DNA from: CAZAPO01 sp044841755 | GTDB taxonomy: Bacteria; Bacteroidota; Bacteroidia; Flavobacteriales; Flavobacteriaceae | Direction of reading: 5' to 3' | Assembly (NCBI GenBank): GCA_044841755.1 | Contig: JAXOFM010000002.1 | Coordinates: 62,001-126,000, forward strand | DNA: 64,000 bases | The notes under the pieces: model-generated | The model's input: only the letters and a program-made list of their open reading frames with translations | Databases searched by the model: none | Told to the model about the DNA's origin: nothing | Made by a program: the position numbers and the translations under genes | In this document: in pieces, positions 9,557 through 19,098 of the stretch | How positions within the stretch are numbered: position 1 is the stretch's first letter | Layout of the letters: each line of letters opens with the position of its first letter

Positions 9557-10302
9557 GAAAACAAATAGTAGCAGGTAACTGGAAAATGAATAATGATTTG
9601 GTTGAAACGAGAGCGTTAATTGCAGACTTAGCCCAACAATCAAAAATATCGAATGCAGAGGTAATGATCGCTCCAACATTTGTGTGTTTAGGCACTGCAT
9701 TAAAGCACTCATCAGATTTAGATATAGAAGTGGTTGCACAGAACATGCATTTTGCTGCTAATGGTGCATATACAGGAGAAGTTAGTGCATCTATGTTAAA
9801 AGGTATTGGTGTTAATACAGTTATCTTAGGGCATAGTGAGCGTAGAGCATACTTTAACGAAACTGATGGAGATCTTGCTAAAAAAGTTGATACTGCTTTA
9901 GAAAATGAAATAAGAGTGATTTTTTGTTTTGGTGAAGAATTGGAAGACAGAAAATCTGGAAACCATGAGAATGTAGTGGAAAGCCAATTAAAGAATGCTT
10001 TATTTCATTTAGAAGGAACTAATTGGTCTAGTATTGTTTTGGCGTACGAACCTGTTTGGGCAATTGGAACAGGCGAAACTGCTTCACCTGAGCAAGCACA
10101 AGAAATGCATGCATTTATTAGAAAAACAATCGCTGATAAATACGGAAATGATGTCGCTGATGAGGTAACCATTCTTTATGGTGGGAGTGTGAAACCTAAT
10201 AATGCTAAAGAGATTTTCTCTAAACCAGATGTTGATGGCGGACTTATTGGAGGAGCTTCTTTAAAAGCCGAGGATTTCTTTGATATTGTTAACGCATTTT
10301 AA
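9553..10302 (+). CDS. tpiA: Triosephosphate isomerase
   Basis: Glycolysis: interconverts dihydroxyacetone phosphate and glyceraldehyde 3-phosphate. At 249 residues it has normal length. The catalytic residues are present: lysine in GNWKMN, histidine in GHSERR and glutamate in AYEPVWAIGTG. The phosphate-binding YGGSVKP is also present. It overlaps the preceding gene by 4 bp and prmA by 1 bp. Confidence 0.98.
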   Translation: MRKQIVAGNWKMNNDLVETRALIADLAQQSKISNAEVMIAPTFVCLGTALKHSSDLDIEVVAQNMHFAANGAYTGEVSASMLKGIGVNTVILGHSERRAYFNETDGDLAKKVDTALENEIRVIFCFGEELEDRKSGNHENVVESQLKNALFHLEGTNWSSIVLAYEPVWAIGTGETASPEQAQEMHAFIRKTIADKYGNDVADEVTILYGGSVKPNNAKEIFSKPDVDGGLIGGASLKAEDFFDIVNAF

Positions 10303-11138
10303 TGTCTATTCCTATTTATATAGGTTATTATTTTAAGGTCGAACCTTTGGTTCCTGCAGTTGAGATATTAACAGCAGAACTCGGTTTCGCAGGATTCGAA
10401 AGTTTTGTGGAAACTGAAACAGGAGTTACCGCATATATACAAAAGGAAGATTGGAACCCTGACATTTTAGATGATATTCAGGTGTTAAAATCAGAAGAAT
10501 TCGCAATCAATTACACTTTCAATGAAATTGAGCAAACTAATTGGAATGCTGAATGGGAAAGTAATTTTAATCCTATTGTAGTGGATGGTGTTTGTGCTGT
10601 AAGAGCACCTTTTCATGATATTCCTGATACCGAATATGATATTATTATAGAACCAAAGATGAGCTTTGGTACTGGTCATCATGAAACAACACATATGATG
10701 ATTCAATATATTCTCAAGAATGATTTTGAAGGGAAGCATGTTTTAGATATGGGTTGTGGTACTGGTGTGCTGGCTATTCTTGCTGAAAAAAGAGGAGCAA
10801 CAACTATTGATGCCATAGATATTGATAATTGGTGTTACCTTAACAGTTTGGAAAATGTAGGCAGAAACAATTGTCAAAATATTTCTGTTTACGAAGGTGA
10901 TGCATCGCTGCTAAAGGGTAAAAAGTATGATGTGATTATTGCTAACATTAATAGAAACATTTTGTTAGAAGATATGAATACTTACATCAATTGTTTAAAT
11001 GACAATGGAACTCTATTGTTAAGCGGATTTTATCAAAGTGATATACCAAGCATTGAGAATGAATGTGTTAAATACGGATTAAAATTAGATGAAACCATAG
11101 AAAAAAATAATTGGGTTTCATTAAAATTTTTAAATTAG
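10302..11138 (+). CDS. prmA: Ribosomal protein L11 methyltransferase
   Basis: SAM-dependent methylation of ribosomal protein L11. The 278-residue protein has an N-terminal substrate-binding domain and a Rossmann methyltransferase domain with FGTGHHETTHMM and the SAM loop DMGCGTGVLAI, then the motif NINRNIL. It follows tpiA with a 1-bp overlap, and clpS follows 12 bp later. Confidence 0.95.
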   Translation: MSIPIYIGYYFKVEPLVPAVEILTAELGFAGFESFVETETGVTAYIQKEDWNPDILDDIQVLKSEEFAINYTFNEIEQTNWNAEWESNFNPIVVDGVCAVRAPFHDIPDTEYDIIIEPKMSFGTGHHETTHMMIQYILKNDFEGKHVLDMGCGTGVLAILAEKRGATTIDAIDIDNWCYLNSLENVGRNNCQNISVYEGDASLLKGKKYDVIIANINRNILLEDMNTYINCLNDNGTLLLSGFYQSDIPSIENECVKYGLKLDETIEKNNWVSLKFLN

Positions 11139-11150
11139 CTTGAAATTAGC

Positions 11151-11426
11151 ATGAGTATCAAAGAAAAAATATCAGAAGAAATTTGCCTTGATGAAGAGGT
11201 GACTAAGCAAAACGAGATTGTTTTACATAATGATGATGTAAATACTTTTGATCATGTTATTGATACGCTAGTTTACGCCTGTGAGCATACTCCTGAGCAA
11301 GCCGAACAATGTGCTATTATAGTTCACTATAAAGGAAAATGCACAGTAAAAACTGGAGCTTATGATGATCTTGAACCAAGATGTTCTTTGTTGCTTCAAG
11401 CTGGTTTGAGTGCTGAGATAGTTTAA
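11151..11426 (+). CDS. clpS: ATP-dependent Clp protease adaptor ClpS
   Basis: Delivers N-degron substrates to ClpAP. The 91-residue protein has the family core VLHNDDVNTFDHVI and the later CTVKTG, which line the amino-acid binding pocket. It is the last gene of the tpiA-prmA operon. Its stop overlaps the end of the convergent HMA gene by 4 bp. Confidence 0.93.
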   Translation: MSIKEKISEEICLDEEVTKQNEIVLHNDDVNTFDHVIDTLVYACEHTPEQAEQCAIIVHYKGKCTVKTGAYDDLEPRCSLLLQAGLSAEIV

Positions 11427-11698
11427 CTGTTCATTCTTCCAACAGCACAACTCACAAACGACTTTGCTTTTTTAGTCAGCGGATTATTTTCTCCAACAAT
11501 AGGATAACCAAGTTTGGATAACAAAGTAGTTGCTTCTTGCAAATCATTGTCGTTCATGTGTGCGAAAGAAACGATGTCGTTTTCATTATTTACCGTTACA
11601 TCTGAAACATTTTCTAAAGCTTTTAATCGTGTAATAATTGTATTAGCACAACCTCCACATTTTAGGTTTTGTATTTCTAGTGTAGCTTTCATTTTCAT
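11423..11698 (-). CDS. Heavy-metal-associated (HMA) domain protein
   Basis: A small soluble ferredoxin-like metal-binding domain with LKCGGCANTI, the CxxC pair that binds Cu(I) or Zn(II) in copper chaperones and ATPase tails. Two ATGs are possible (codons ending at 11698 and 11692); a longer frame from TTG at 11746 exists but the extension looks unrelated to the fold. No copper ATPase is nearby, so it is a free-standing HMA protein. It is divergent from the TonB receptor gene. Confidence 0.85.
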   Translation of the reverse strand: MKMKATLEIQNLKCGGCANTIITRLKALENVSDVTVNNENDIVSFAHMNDNDLQEATTLLSKLGYPIVGENNPLTKKAKSFVSCAVGRMNS

Positions 11699-11790
11699 GT
11701 TTTGTAAAAAGGTACTACAAGTTTTCAACGTATTTTTTCTATTCAAAAATTATTTACAAAAACAACCAAAAAGTTAAGTACATTGCTGTC

Positions 11791-13854
11791 ATGATTAGAA
11801 TCTCAAGTTTACAACGTATTTCAATTCTTATTAGTATCATATTCTTGGTTAACTCTTGGTATGGAAATTCGCAAATAGATAGTACAAAAACACAAACACT
11901 TCCAGAGATTGTAGTGCAGTCTTCTAGAGTAATTGAATCTAAAAAACAATTACCATTGGCTACAACAGTTATTGATATTCAGGAAATCAAAGATGTATCC
12001 CAACAACTTTCATTCAATGAATACTTAAGTTCAGTTTCTGGGCTTATGGCTTTAAATGCTAATAACTTTTCACAGGATTTAAGAGTGTCAATCAGAGGTT
12101 TTGGAGCGCGCTCTGCATTTGGTATTCGAGGTGTAAAAATTATTGTTGATGGTATTCCAGAAACAACACCAGACGGTCAAGGTCAGATAGACAACTTAAA
12201 CCTTGCTTCAATCAGTAGAGTTGAAGTTATTAAAGGACCCTCTTCAACACTGTATGGTAATGCCTCAGGTGGAGTGATTAATGTCATTACTAAAAGCAGT
12301 TTTGAAGAAGATTTTATTAAAGCGGGAACCACCTTCGGGAATTATGATTTTCAGAGATATCAGTTAAGTGCTGGATTTTTAATGAATAAAACCAGACTCA
12401 TTATTCATGAAACCAATACTACTACTAATGGGTATAGAGAGCAGAGTGGTTTTAAAAGCAATAACTTAAACTTGAGGTTGCTTCATGATTTTAGTGATAA
12501 CACAAAATTGAACTTTCAATTTAATTATACAGATAGCCCATATGCCGAAGACGCTGGTGGGTTAACCCTTGAAGAGCTTAATGAAGATAGACGACAAGCT
12601 AGGGCTAGAAATGTTGATTATAAAACCGAAGAAGCTATTGATCATTTAAAGATAGGAACAAGCCTTAATCACAAATGGTCAAATAAAAGCGTAAATGCAT
12701 ATGGATTCTATGCAAATAGAAATTTCTATGGACTGCTACCATTTGAAAATGGCGGAATTATTGATCTAGGAAGAAACTATTTTGGAGTTGGCAGTAGTTT
12801 TAACATTCAAAAAAGAAATAAAAACTCTCAAAATACATTTCAAATAGGTTTTGATTTGGCTAATCAAAGTGATGATCGAGATCGATTTAGAAACATGAAC
12901 GGTGATGAAGGAGATAAAACATTAGGTCAAAAAGAGCGATTTAAAACATTAGGATTTTATGCTTTAAACCATTTTAAGCTTGATAAGTTTTTAATTAGAT
13001 CTGGAATACGCTATGATATTAATAAAATAGAAGTAACAGATATGTTTTTAGATGATGGAGATCAGTCTGGAAACATAAATTTAGATGCTTTTAACCCTAG
13101 TATTGGTATTAGTTATGAGGTGAACAACAATCAATTCATTTACACAAATTTCTCTACCAGTTTTGAAACACCAGTTTTGAGTGAGCTTTCAGCGGTTGAA
13201 TCTAATGAAGGCGGTTTTAATACTACATTAGAGCCACAAAAAGCTAGAAACTTTGAAATTGGATATAAGGTTGAAAGTAAAAGCTTTTCGGCTGAAATGG
13301 CCTTATTTCATATAGCAACTAAAGATGATATTACTTCTTATGAAATTGATTTGTTTCCTGGAAGAACCTTTTATAGAAATGCAGGAAAAACAAAACGAAA
13401 TGGTCTTGAGTTTAGTAGTGTCATAAACTTCACTCAAAAGTTAAGTATGAGTGCTACATATACGTATTCAGATTTTAAATATGATGAGTATACCACAACA
13501 AGTGGGAATTTTGATGGTAATCGGTTACCTGGAATACCAAAACATATGGCAACATTAACATGGCTATACAATAATAAAGGCTTGAAAATTAGAATCAATA
13601 ACCAATATGTTGGTGAACTTTATGCTAATGATAGTAATATGACCAAGGTAGAAGGTTATTTAAGGACAGATTTAAACATTGGTTATGATAAACGTTTAAA
13701 TAATCTCACATTGTCACCTTTTATTGGAGTAAACAATCTGTTTAATACAGAGTACAATGATAATATTCGCATTAATGCTTTTGGTAGTCGTTTTTATGAG
13801 CCAGCTCCAAAGTTCAATATTTATGGAGGAATGAGGTTAAGACTAAATATTTAA
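11791..13854 (+). CDS. TonB-dependent receptor, YncD/PqqU-like
   Basis: A 687-residue outer-membrane receptor with a signal peptide, plug domain (about 40-170) and 22-strand barrel ending in RLRLNI. It resembles E. coli YncD (PqqU, a PQQ receptor) along its length as I remember it: DLRVSIRGFGARSAFGIRG, VDGIPETTPDGQGQ, LYGNASGGVINV, SFETPVLSELS, FYRNAGKTKRNG and the end RFYEPAPKF. A substrate of PQQ is an inference from this resemblance. A TonB box candidate is LPEIVVQSSR. The downstream neighbour is a convergent PQQ-like propeller gene. Confidence 0.85.
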   Translation: MIRISSLQRISILISIIFLVNSWYGNSQIDSTKTQTLPEIVVQSSRVIESKKQLPLATTVIDIQEIKDVSQQLSFNEYLSSVSGLMALNANNFSQDLRVSIRGFGARSAFGIRGVKIIVDGIPETTPDGQGQIDNLNLASISRVEVIKGPSSTLYGNASGGVINVITKSSFEEDFIKAGTTFGNYDFQRYQLSAGFLMNKTRLIIHETNTTTNGYREQSGFKSNNLNLRLLHDFSDNTKLNFQFNYTDSPYAEDAGGLTLEELNEDRRQARARNVDYKTEEAIDHLKIGTSLNHKWSNKSVNAYGFYANRNFYGLLPFENGGIIDLGRNYFGVGSSFNIQKRNKNSQNTFQIGFDLANQSDDRDRFRNMNGDEGDKTLGQKERFKTLGFYALNHFKLDKFLIRSGIRYDINKIEVTDMFLDDGDQSGNINLDAFNPSIGISYEVNNNQFIYTNFSTSFETPVLSELSAVESNEGGFNTTLEPQKARNFEIGYKVESKSFSAEMALFHIATKDDITSYEIDLFPGRTFYRNAGKTKRNGLEFSSVINFTQKLSMSATYTYSDFKYDEYTTTSGNFDGNRLPGIPKHMATLTWLYNNKGLKIRINNQYVGELYANDSNMTKVEGYLRTDLNIGYDKRLNNLTLSPFIGVNNLFNTEYNDNIRINAFGSRFYEPAPKFNIYGGMRLRLNI

Positions 13855-14089
13855 AGGTTAATAAAAAATAATTTAATTGAGATATACCATCTTCATTTAA
13901 ATTTTACATTTAGAACTACTCCTTATTACTTTACCAGTATTTTGATCAAGAGGCCGTAAAGTATTAACGGTGGAAATAAGATATTGACCAAGAATAAAAA
14001 TATTTTACACATTTAATATTTATGCCAAAACAAACCTTTCTAATTATTGTGAGTTTAATTATATAGAACTGATATTATCTATCTTTTGG

Positions 14090-16045
14090 TTAAAATTTAT
14101 AACTTGTTATTTCATTTGTATTAGTTTGGTAAAAAACAGTGCCAGTAACACCATCCATAGCATATGAAGGTTTTCTATCTTTTCCTAAATCTATTCTTGA
14201 TTCAATTTCACCTGTAATTTTACTTACTTTCATTAAATAGTTGATTTTTTCAATTTGGCTTAAAATAACAACATAATCATCTGCCTCTTTAGTGGCTTTA
14301 AGTCTGGCATTAGCCATTTGCCATGATTTTTTAGCAAAGTCGGTGGCTTGATTTCCTAAATCTTGATAAACCATACCTATATCTGAAACCATAGCTCCGG
14401 CTACTTTATTTTCTTTGTTTATATAATTTGCAGCCCTTTGATATGCCCCGGCTCCAGCATAAGATACAGCACCTATATAAGCAGCTCTTATTGCTTGAGC
14501 ATAACGAAGTGCTCTTATAATTCCTGGTTCGCGAGGTGCTTCAAGATAGGTTTGAAATGATGTCTTTCCGTTGTAATCTACAAGCGCTAAATTTTGAGAT
14601 GATGAAATTAAAATACCATTTTCCCTTATGCTTATGGACGAAGGAGATTCTTTACCTTCAAAATTAATAGCATCACCTAATCTACTTACTAATCCGGTTT
14701 TTTTGTCTAATATCTTTAACGTGGAACTTGAATTATCGTAAGCATATAGAAAGTCTTCATTTTGATCGATAAGTGTTGGATTTGTTCTTATTTCTTTATC
14801 AATACTTGTTTTTCCAGAATAAATATTTAAAACATTAACTTCACTAGAAGTTATATAAAGTAGGCCACTAGTAGTCATTTCTCCAAATAAGACTTCACCT
14901 TCAATTTTTATAGGATCTTCAAAAGCTAAACTTCCGGTATTTAAATCAAGGAGTGTTATGTAATTTTTGTTGTTAGGTTTTTTAGAAATTAATATTAGTC
15001 CACTCTCTATTTCTAAATAGTCGTAAACACCACCTTTAATTTTAATACCTTTTCCTTTTTTACCCCACAGACCTTTTTGGGTATTGTAATCGTATAAATT
15101 TATTTTTGTATTTCTGTCATCATCGGGTAAAATAACTAATCCTTTTTCGTGAAAATACAATTGTCCCATCTTACCATTTACATCTAAATCCTTTTGCCAT
15201 AGTCTATTGCCATTGTTTAAACTAAAAGCAGTATAGGTGGTATGGTAAGTAGGGCCTCCATTTGAGACACTTGATGAAAAACCATTCGTTTTTGCTCTTC
15301 CTTCTTGTTCTGAAGCAATATAAAATATAGGTTCAAAAGGGTTTTTGTAAAATCGAATATTGAAATCCATATCTTGAGCTACATTAGCAGCAGCTTTTTT
15401 CATTAAACCTCCAAGCGCTCCCATCTTGTTTAATTCTTCGTTGGCATAAGAGGTGTCGTTTTTCCATATTAATTCACCAGATTGTGTGTTTATCTTATAG
15501 TTATTGTATAGGGTAACAATAAGAATTTCAGAACGAGAAACATCACTAGCAGTAATTAATCTGCCAAAATCGTCCTCAAGTTTCCAAAGAACTTCTCCAT
15601 TAGTTAAGGAAGATAGTATTAAAATATCTGTATTATTATATGTACGGCCTGAAACTAGTATGGCATTAGAATTGTACATAATCATTTGGTCATTTATTTC
15701 GTTAATACCTGCTCTTTTTGATTCAAATTTCGATTCGCCAGAAAAGGGATCAATCATAGTTACTATTGTTCCTTGATTAACTGAAATAAGAGGGGAATTC
15801 CCTACTTGTGACACATCGTCTTCATTTAAATTTTTAAATTCAGCTTTACTCCATATTATTTCACCGTTATCTTGATCAACATACAGTAAAGCATCACTTG
15901 TTCCAACGAGATAGTGCCCTAGCGCAGAAACCTTTTGCCATTTAATAGGTAATGTAAAATCTTTTTTCCATGTTACAGGTGCATTTTGTGCATTAGATAT
16001 TAATGCTAAAACAAACAGACCTATTGTGAGTTTTAAATTGTTCAT
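14090..16045 (-). CDS. PQQ-like beta-propeller repeat protein, secreted
   Basis: A 651-residue protein with a signal peptide ending near SNAQ. Repeated units with the signature D..NGE..W (for example VDQDNGEIIWSKA, SLTNGEVLWKL, NTQSGELIWKN) define a PQQ-like (BamB-like) beta-propeller covering most of the chain. An Ala/Tyr-rich helical stretch, IRALRYAQAIRAAYIGAV, interrupts it near residue 510. Most propellers of this class do not bind PQQ, and no dehydrogenase catalytic residues are obvious. No T9SS sorting domain is seen. It is convergent with the PqqU-like receptor. Confidence 0.75.
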   Translation of the reverse strand: MNNLKLTIGLFVLALISNAQNAPVTWKKDFTLPIKWQKVSALGHYLVGTSDALLYVDQDNGEIIWSKAEFKNLNEDDVSQVGNSPLISVNQGTIVTMIDPFSGESKFESKRAGINEINDQMIMYNSNAILVSGRTYNNTDILILSSLTNGEVLWKLEDDFGRLITASDVSRSEILIVTLYNNYKINTQSGELIWKNDTSYANEELNKMGALGGLMKKAAANVAQDMDFNIRFYKNPFEPIFYIASEQEGRAKTNGFSSSVSNGGPTYHTTYTAFSLNNGNRLWQKDLDVNGKMGQLYFHEKGLVILPDDDRNTKINLYDYNTQKGLWGKKGKGIKIKGGVYDYLEIESGLILISKKPNNKNYITLLDLNTGSLAFEDPIKIEGEVLFGEMTTSGLLYITSSEVNVLNIYSGKTSIDKEIRTNPTLIDQNEDFLYAYDNSSSTLKILDKKTGLVSRLGDAINFEGKESPSSISIRENGILISSSQNLALVDYNGKTSFQTYLEAPREPGIIRALRYAQAIRAAYIGAVSYAGAGAYQRAANYINKENKVAGAMVSDIGMVYQDLGNQATDFAKKSWQMANARLKATKEADDYVVILSQIEKINYLMKVSKITGEIESRIDLGKDRKPSYAMDGVTGTVFYQTNTNEITSYKF

Positions 16046-16186
16046 AATGATTAAATAATCTTTTTCTTTAATTATTAAAGAATTCGTTCGTTAATAAAGT
16101 TTCATTGAAAAGCCAAAATTTATAGATTTCTCTAATAAATTTTGGCTCTCTATTTAACAAAACTACTCTTGTGGTGTAAGTTAGGA

Positions 16187-16591
16187 TTAATCACAATTTG
16201 AACCCAACCTGTATAAATAAAATGGATTTTCTGAATCTACAAAGACTTTATTACCATCACACTCAAAGGTAAGTGGGGCAACTAATTCATTTCCAAAATT
16301 TAAATCTACAGTTAAAGTGCCATCCTCAAATGTGTATGGGTGAGTTCCTGGTATGTGATTACCGTCTGCTGCCTCAAAAGTTTGAAATTGGGATGTGCAA
16401 TCCTCAAGGTCACCGGCAGTACAGTAATAGGTATATCTTGTTCCATCTTCAAAAAGGTACATTACGCCCGATGGGTTTGAAAACCCCATCCATTTACCTT
16501 CAATATCTAAAACTGTTGGAGTTTCATTGATATTATCTTTCCTGCAACTACTAATCGTACATATTAGTAATACTAAAAATAATTTTTTCAT
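16187..16591 (-). CDS. Small lipocalin-like lipoprotein
   Basis: A 134-residue protein with lipobox ISSC near residue 16. The mature part starts with IEGKWMGF and alternates short strands (YLFEDGTRYTYY, TFEDGTLTVDL), as in the Bacteroidota lipocalin-like small lipoproteins. Five cysteines in the mature chain may form disulfides. The function is unknown. Upstream lie a terminator and a copy of the TTCACGCCTA half-site. Confidence 0.7.
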   Translation of the reverse strand: MKKLFLVLLICTISSCRKDNINETPTVLDIEGKWMGFSNPSGVMYLFEDGTRYTYYCTAGDLEDCTSQFQTFEAADGNHIPGTHPYTFEDGTLTVDLNFGNELVAPLTFECDGNKVFVDSENPFYLYRLGSNCD

Positions 16592-16651
16592 AAGTTTTTG
16601 TTTAAGTTAAATTCATTGATATTTTTTCTTGATAGATTTGGTTTGTATTAA

Positions 16652-16679
16652 TAAAAAAACCCCAAAAATATTTTTGGGG
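16652..16679 (-). terminator. Terminator downstream of the TPR-HTH regulator
   Basis: A perfect 20-bp palindrome, CCCCAAAAATATTTTTGGGG, at 16660-16679. Read on the minus strand it is followed by G and a run of seven T. It probably ends the transcript from the regulator gene whose stop is at 16956. Confidence 0.7.
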
Positions 16680-16865
16680 CTATCAATTGGGGCTAACAAT
16701 TGACATGCTAAAATCCTTTGCTAATCTATTATTCTTATTAAACTAAAGAATCCAACCATAAAAAATGAACCTCCAAAATACACACTTAGTGACCCCAAAC
16801 TAGTAACTTAAGCTCATGGAGGGGATTAAAGCATTGTAAAATTAGGATAATTCAAAGTATTAAAC

Positions 16866-16883
16866 TTCACGCCTACACGTGTT
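16866..16883. promoter_or_regulatory. TTCACGCCTA element, copy 1
   Basis: TTCACGCCTACACGTGTT. The first ten bases are identical to the left half of the perfect palindrome at 18780 and to the copy at 22777; the right half is degenerate. It lies 275 bp upstream of the small lipoprotein gene and 73 bp after the regulator's stop. Role as a binding site is inferred. Confidence 0.5.
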
Positions 16884-16955
16884 TTTTTGGTAAATCATGT
16901 ATGATTGTGAAATTTGGGTTAAAGTAAAACTAGGTTTAAAATTATTTTTCTTCAG

Positions 16956-18566
16956 CTAACTATTGGAGAGTTTCACTGCCTCCAACAACAAGGAGATTTT
17001 TTTGTACTTAGATTCTTTAATATTAAAATACTCATACATTCTGCGCAGTGAGGAACCAACACCGTCAATACTTAGAAAAACTTTGTTGGCAATATCTTTA
17101 TTTGTTATCACTGGATCTTCAAGTAATACGTTGAGTACTTTCTGATCTGTATTATTAAGTTTTCTATCAATATGGCGTTGTATTTTTTCTATGTCTAATT
17201 GAAACTTCTTGGCATCAATAATTAATTCTGTCTCTGGTTTAGTTGTAAGTGTTTCTATTTCATCTAACAAGGAATCTCTTATGACTTTATCTTTTTTAAT
17301 TTTAGATCTAAAGTAGAATACCACGCAGAAAATTAACATGATCGCAGCTATTGTTAAAGTATATGTTTTTTTTCGTTGTACTAATTGAATTGCTGCTTTT
17401 TCTGCTTCACTTTTTAGTTTATTTTCCGAAAGTCGCGTCTCATAATCCTGTTTTACTAATTCTTGAGTAATTGCCATGCGATCTATTTCTAAATCAAGGC
17501 TGTCTTGGTATGTATTAGACAACTCGAGCATTTGTAAGGCTAAATCGGGATTTCCTTCTGGCTTGTAACAGTTATATAGTAAAGAGTATAACCTTTGTTT
17601 CGTTTCATTTCCTGTGTTTTCAGGTAGTAGGTTTAAAATATCTTGTGCCTTATTACATGATGAGATAGGGTCGGTTTTAAAAGCAACTTCAGCAAGTATG
17701 AGCTTAGCATTTAGTATATCCATTTCACTTTCAAGTTCTTCGCTAATAGCTAGACTTTTTTGAGCATAATAGATGGCTTTCTCAAATTGATTTAACCCCT
17801 TATGGACTTGTGCTAAGACATTATAGCATGCTAGTAAACTGTACTTGGCTTCAGATAATTCAAAATCTTCTAGTGCCTTATTTAAATAAATAAGAGCTTC
17901 AGCATATAATTCTTTCAGTAAATAAGCCTCGCCAGTATATAATTGATTCCATGAATAAAGATTTTGTGTTGTCAATTTGTACTTATTGTATGCATCTTCA
18001 TATTGTTGAAAATAATCTAAAGCTATATCGTAATTACCTATTCTTAAGTTGACAACACCTATATTTTGTAATAACCATGTTGCATGGCTGTTCATTTCTA
18101 GATCCTTAAAAATGGCTAATGCTTCATAATAATTTCTTATACCCTCCAGGTGGTTGCCTAGCTCCAAATATGAAACGGCTCTGTTTGCAATTGTAAAAGC
18201 CTCTTGATCTCTCATTTTAAGCTCTTTTGTAATTGCGAGTGCTTCATTATAAAGACTTACAGCCTTTTCTCGCTCAATTAGTTTACCAGCAAAATATGCT
18301 TCTCTTAAAAACCCATAATATAGCTCTTCCTTATTATTTTTCTCTTTAGCTAGTTTTTGGTGATAGTAAACGGCTTTTAAAGTGGAGTGAGGATTTTTGA
18401 GACGATATTCACTAAACTGGTAGTCTAAAGCTTGGAATCTTATAGAATCAGGTAGTCTTGTATTGGTGTAAATTTGCGTAAGAGAATCGAGTTGTGTATA
18501 TGCCTTCTGTACAGCAATAAATAAAAGAAAAATTAATGCATACTTTACCGTTTTCATGTCATACAT
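16956..18566 (-). CDS. Membrane-anchored TPR protein with C-terminal LuxR-like HTH
   Basis: A 536-residue putative regulator. It has an N-terminal signal or anchor, then about six to eight tetratricopeptide repeats (residues 60-350), a coiled-coil-like stretch, one transmembrane helix near 398-416, and a C-terminal helix-turn-helix domain (about 470-536: NNTDQKVLNVLLEDPVITNK, then SIDGVGSSLRRMYEYFNIK). The topology suggests a periplasmic TPR sensor and cytoplasmic DNA binding. ATG codons at residues 1 and 4 are both possible starts. A perfect 18-bp palindrome lies 214 bp upstream, and a broken paralog lies at 22.9 kb. Confidence 0.8.
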   Translation of the reverse strand: MYDMKTVKYALIFLLFIAVQKAYTQLDSLTQIYTNTRLPDSIRFQALDYQFSEYRLKNPHSTLKAVYYHQKLAKEKNNKEELYYGFLREAYFAGKLIEREKAVSLYNEALAITKELKMRDQEAFTIANRAVSYLELGNHLEGIRNYYEALAIFKDLEMNSHATWLLQNIGVVNLRIGNYDIALDYFQQYEDAYNKYKLTTQNLYSWNQLYTGEAYLLKELYAEALIYLNKALEDFELSEAKYSLLACYNVLAQVHKGLNQFEKAIYYAQKSLAISEELESEMDILNAKLILAEVAFKTDPISSCNKAQDILNLLPENTGNETKQRLYSLLYNCYKPEGNPDLALQMLELSNTYQDSLDLEIDRMAITQELVKQDYETRLSENKLKSEAEKAAIQLVQRKKTYTLTIAAIMLIFCVVFYFRSKIKKDKVIRDSLLDEIETLTTKPETELIIDAKKFQLDIEKIQRHIDRKLNNTDQKVLNVLLEDPVITNKDIANKVFLSIDGVGSSLRRMYEYFNIKESKYKKISLLLEAVKLSNS

Positions 18567-18779
18567 CTTTATTTACTAAGTAATTTTATTTATTAAAATA
18601 ACAAATATCTTTAATGAGTCATAACAAGACTGCTAATTATTTTGAAAGTTAACTTTGCCTTTTTTGAATAACCAGTGCAGCTGTTATTTTGTGCTAAATT
18701 ACATTGTGTCAATAATTTAAGGATTCAATAGTTTTTTGCTTTAAATCAATAGCAATAAATAAAATATTTTAACCAAATA

Positions 18780-18797
18780 TTCACGCCTAGGCGTGAA
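18780..18797. promoter_or_regulatory. Perfect palindrome TTCACGCCTAGGCGTGAA, copy 2
   Basis: An 18-bp perfect inverted repeat upstream of the TPR-HTH gene. It is the most complete of three copies in this region. It has no T-run, so it is not a terminator. A dimeric regulator binding site, perhaps for the adjacent regulator itself, is the simplest reading. Confidence 0.6.
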
Positions 18798-19098
18798 TTT
18801 ATAAAGCATATAATAGAGAATATAAAGTTGTTTTTTTCGAACACTTAAGGCTTAAGAGTTTGTATTCATAGTGCCTTTTTTCCATTTTCAAATTAAATTG
18901 TCAAAGTATTTTTTATTCAACTGGCATAACGGTCTCAACTACGAGTATTTACATGATTTAGCATTCAATTTGGGAAGTTTACTAAAATGAATATAAGCCA
19001 GATATGAGCAAAAAGTGCCAACTGTGCGTTAGTAAATTTTTAAAAGTAGGCCAGAAACAATAAATTACTTATAACGAATGTTAGTAAACGTTCTGTAA
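18798..19098. other. Non-coding AT-rich spacer
   Basis: No open frame of substance. The stretch from about 18919 (CTGGCATAACGGTCTC) to 19085 recalls intergenic repeats seen in flavobacterial genomes, with AACG and GCGTTAG-like ends, but this is memory-based and weak. Confidence 0.3.

Noticed and set aside
14090..16045. The PQQ-like propeller as a genuine PQQ-dependent dehydrogenase.
   Set aside because: The quinoprotein dehydrogenase catalytic and disulfide motifs are not visible; only the repeat signature is.
16660..16679. The 20-bp CCCCAAAAATATTTTTGGGG palindrome as a fourth regulatory operator.
   Set aside because: It is a different sequence from the TTCACGCCTA element and has a T-run on the minus strand after the regulator gene, which fits a terminator better.
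18798..18960. A CRISPR or integron-like array next to the TPR-HTH gene.
   Set aside because: There are no regularly spaced direct repeats. The attC-like impression rests on two short GCGTTAG/AACG strings.
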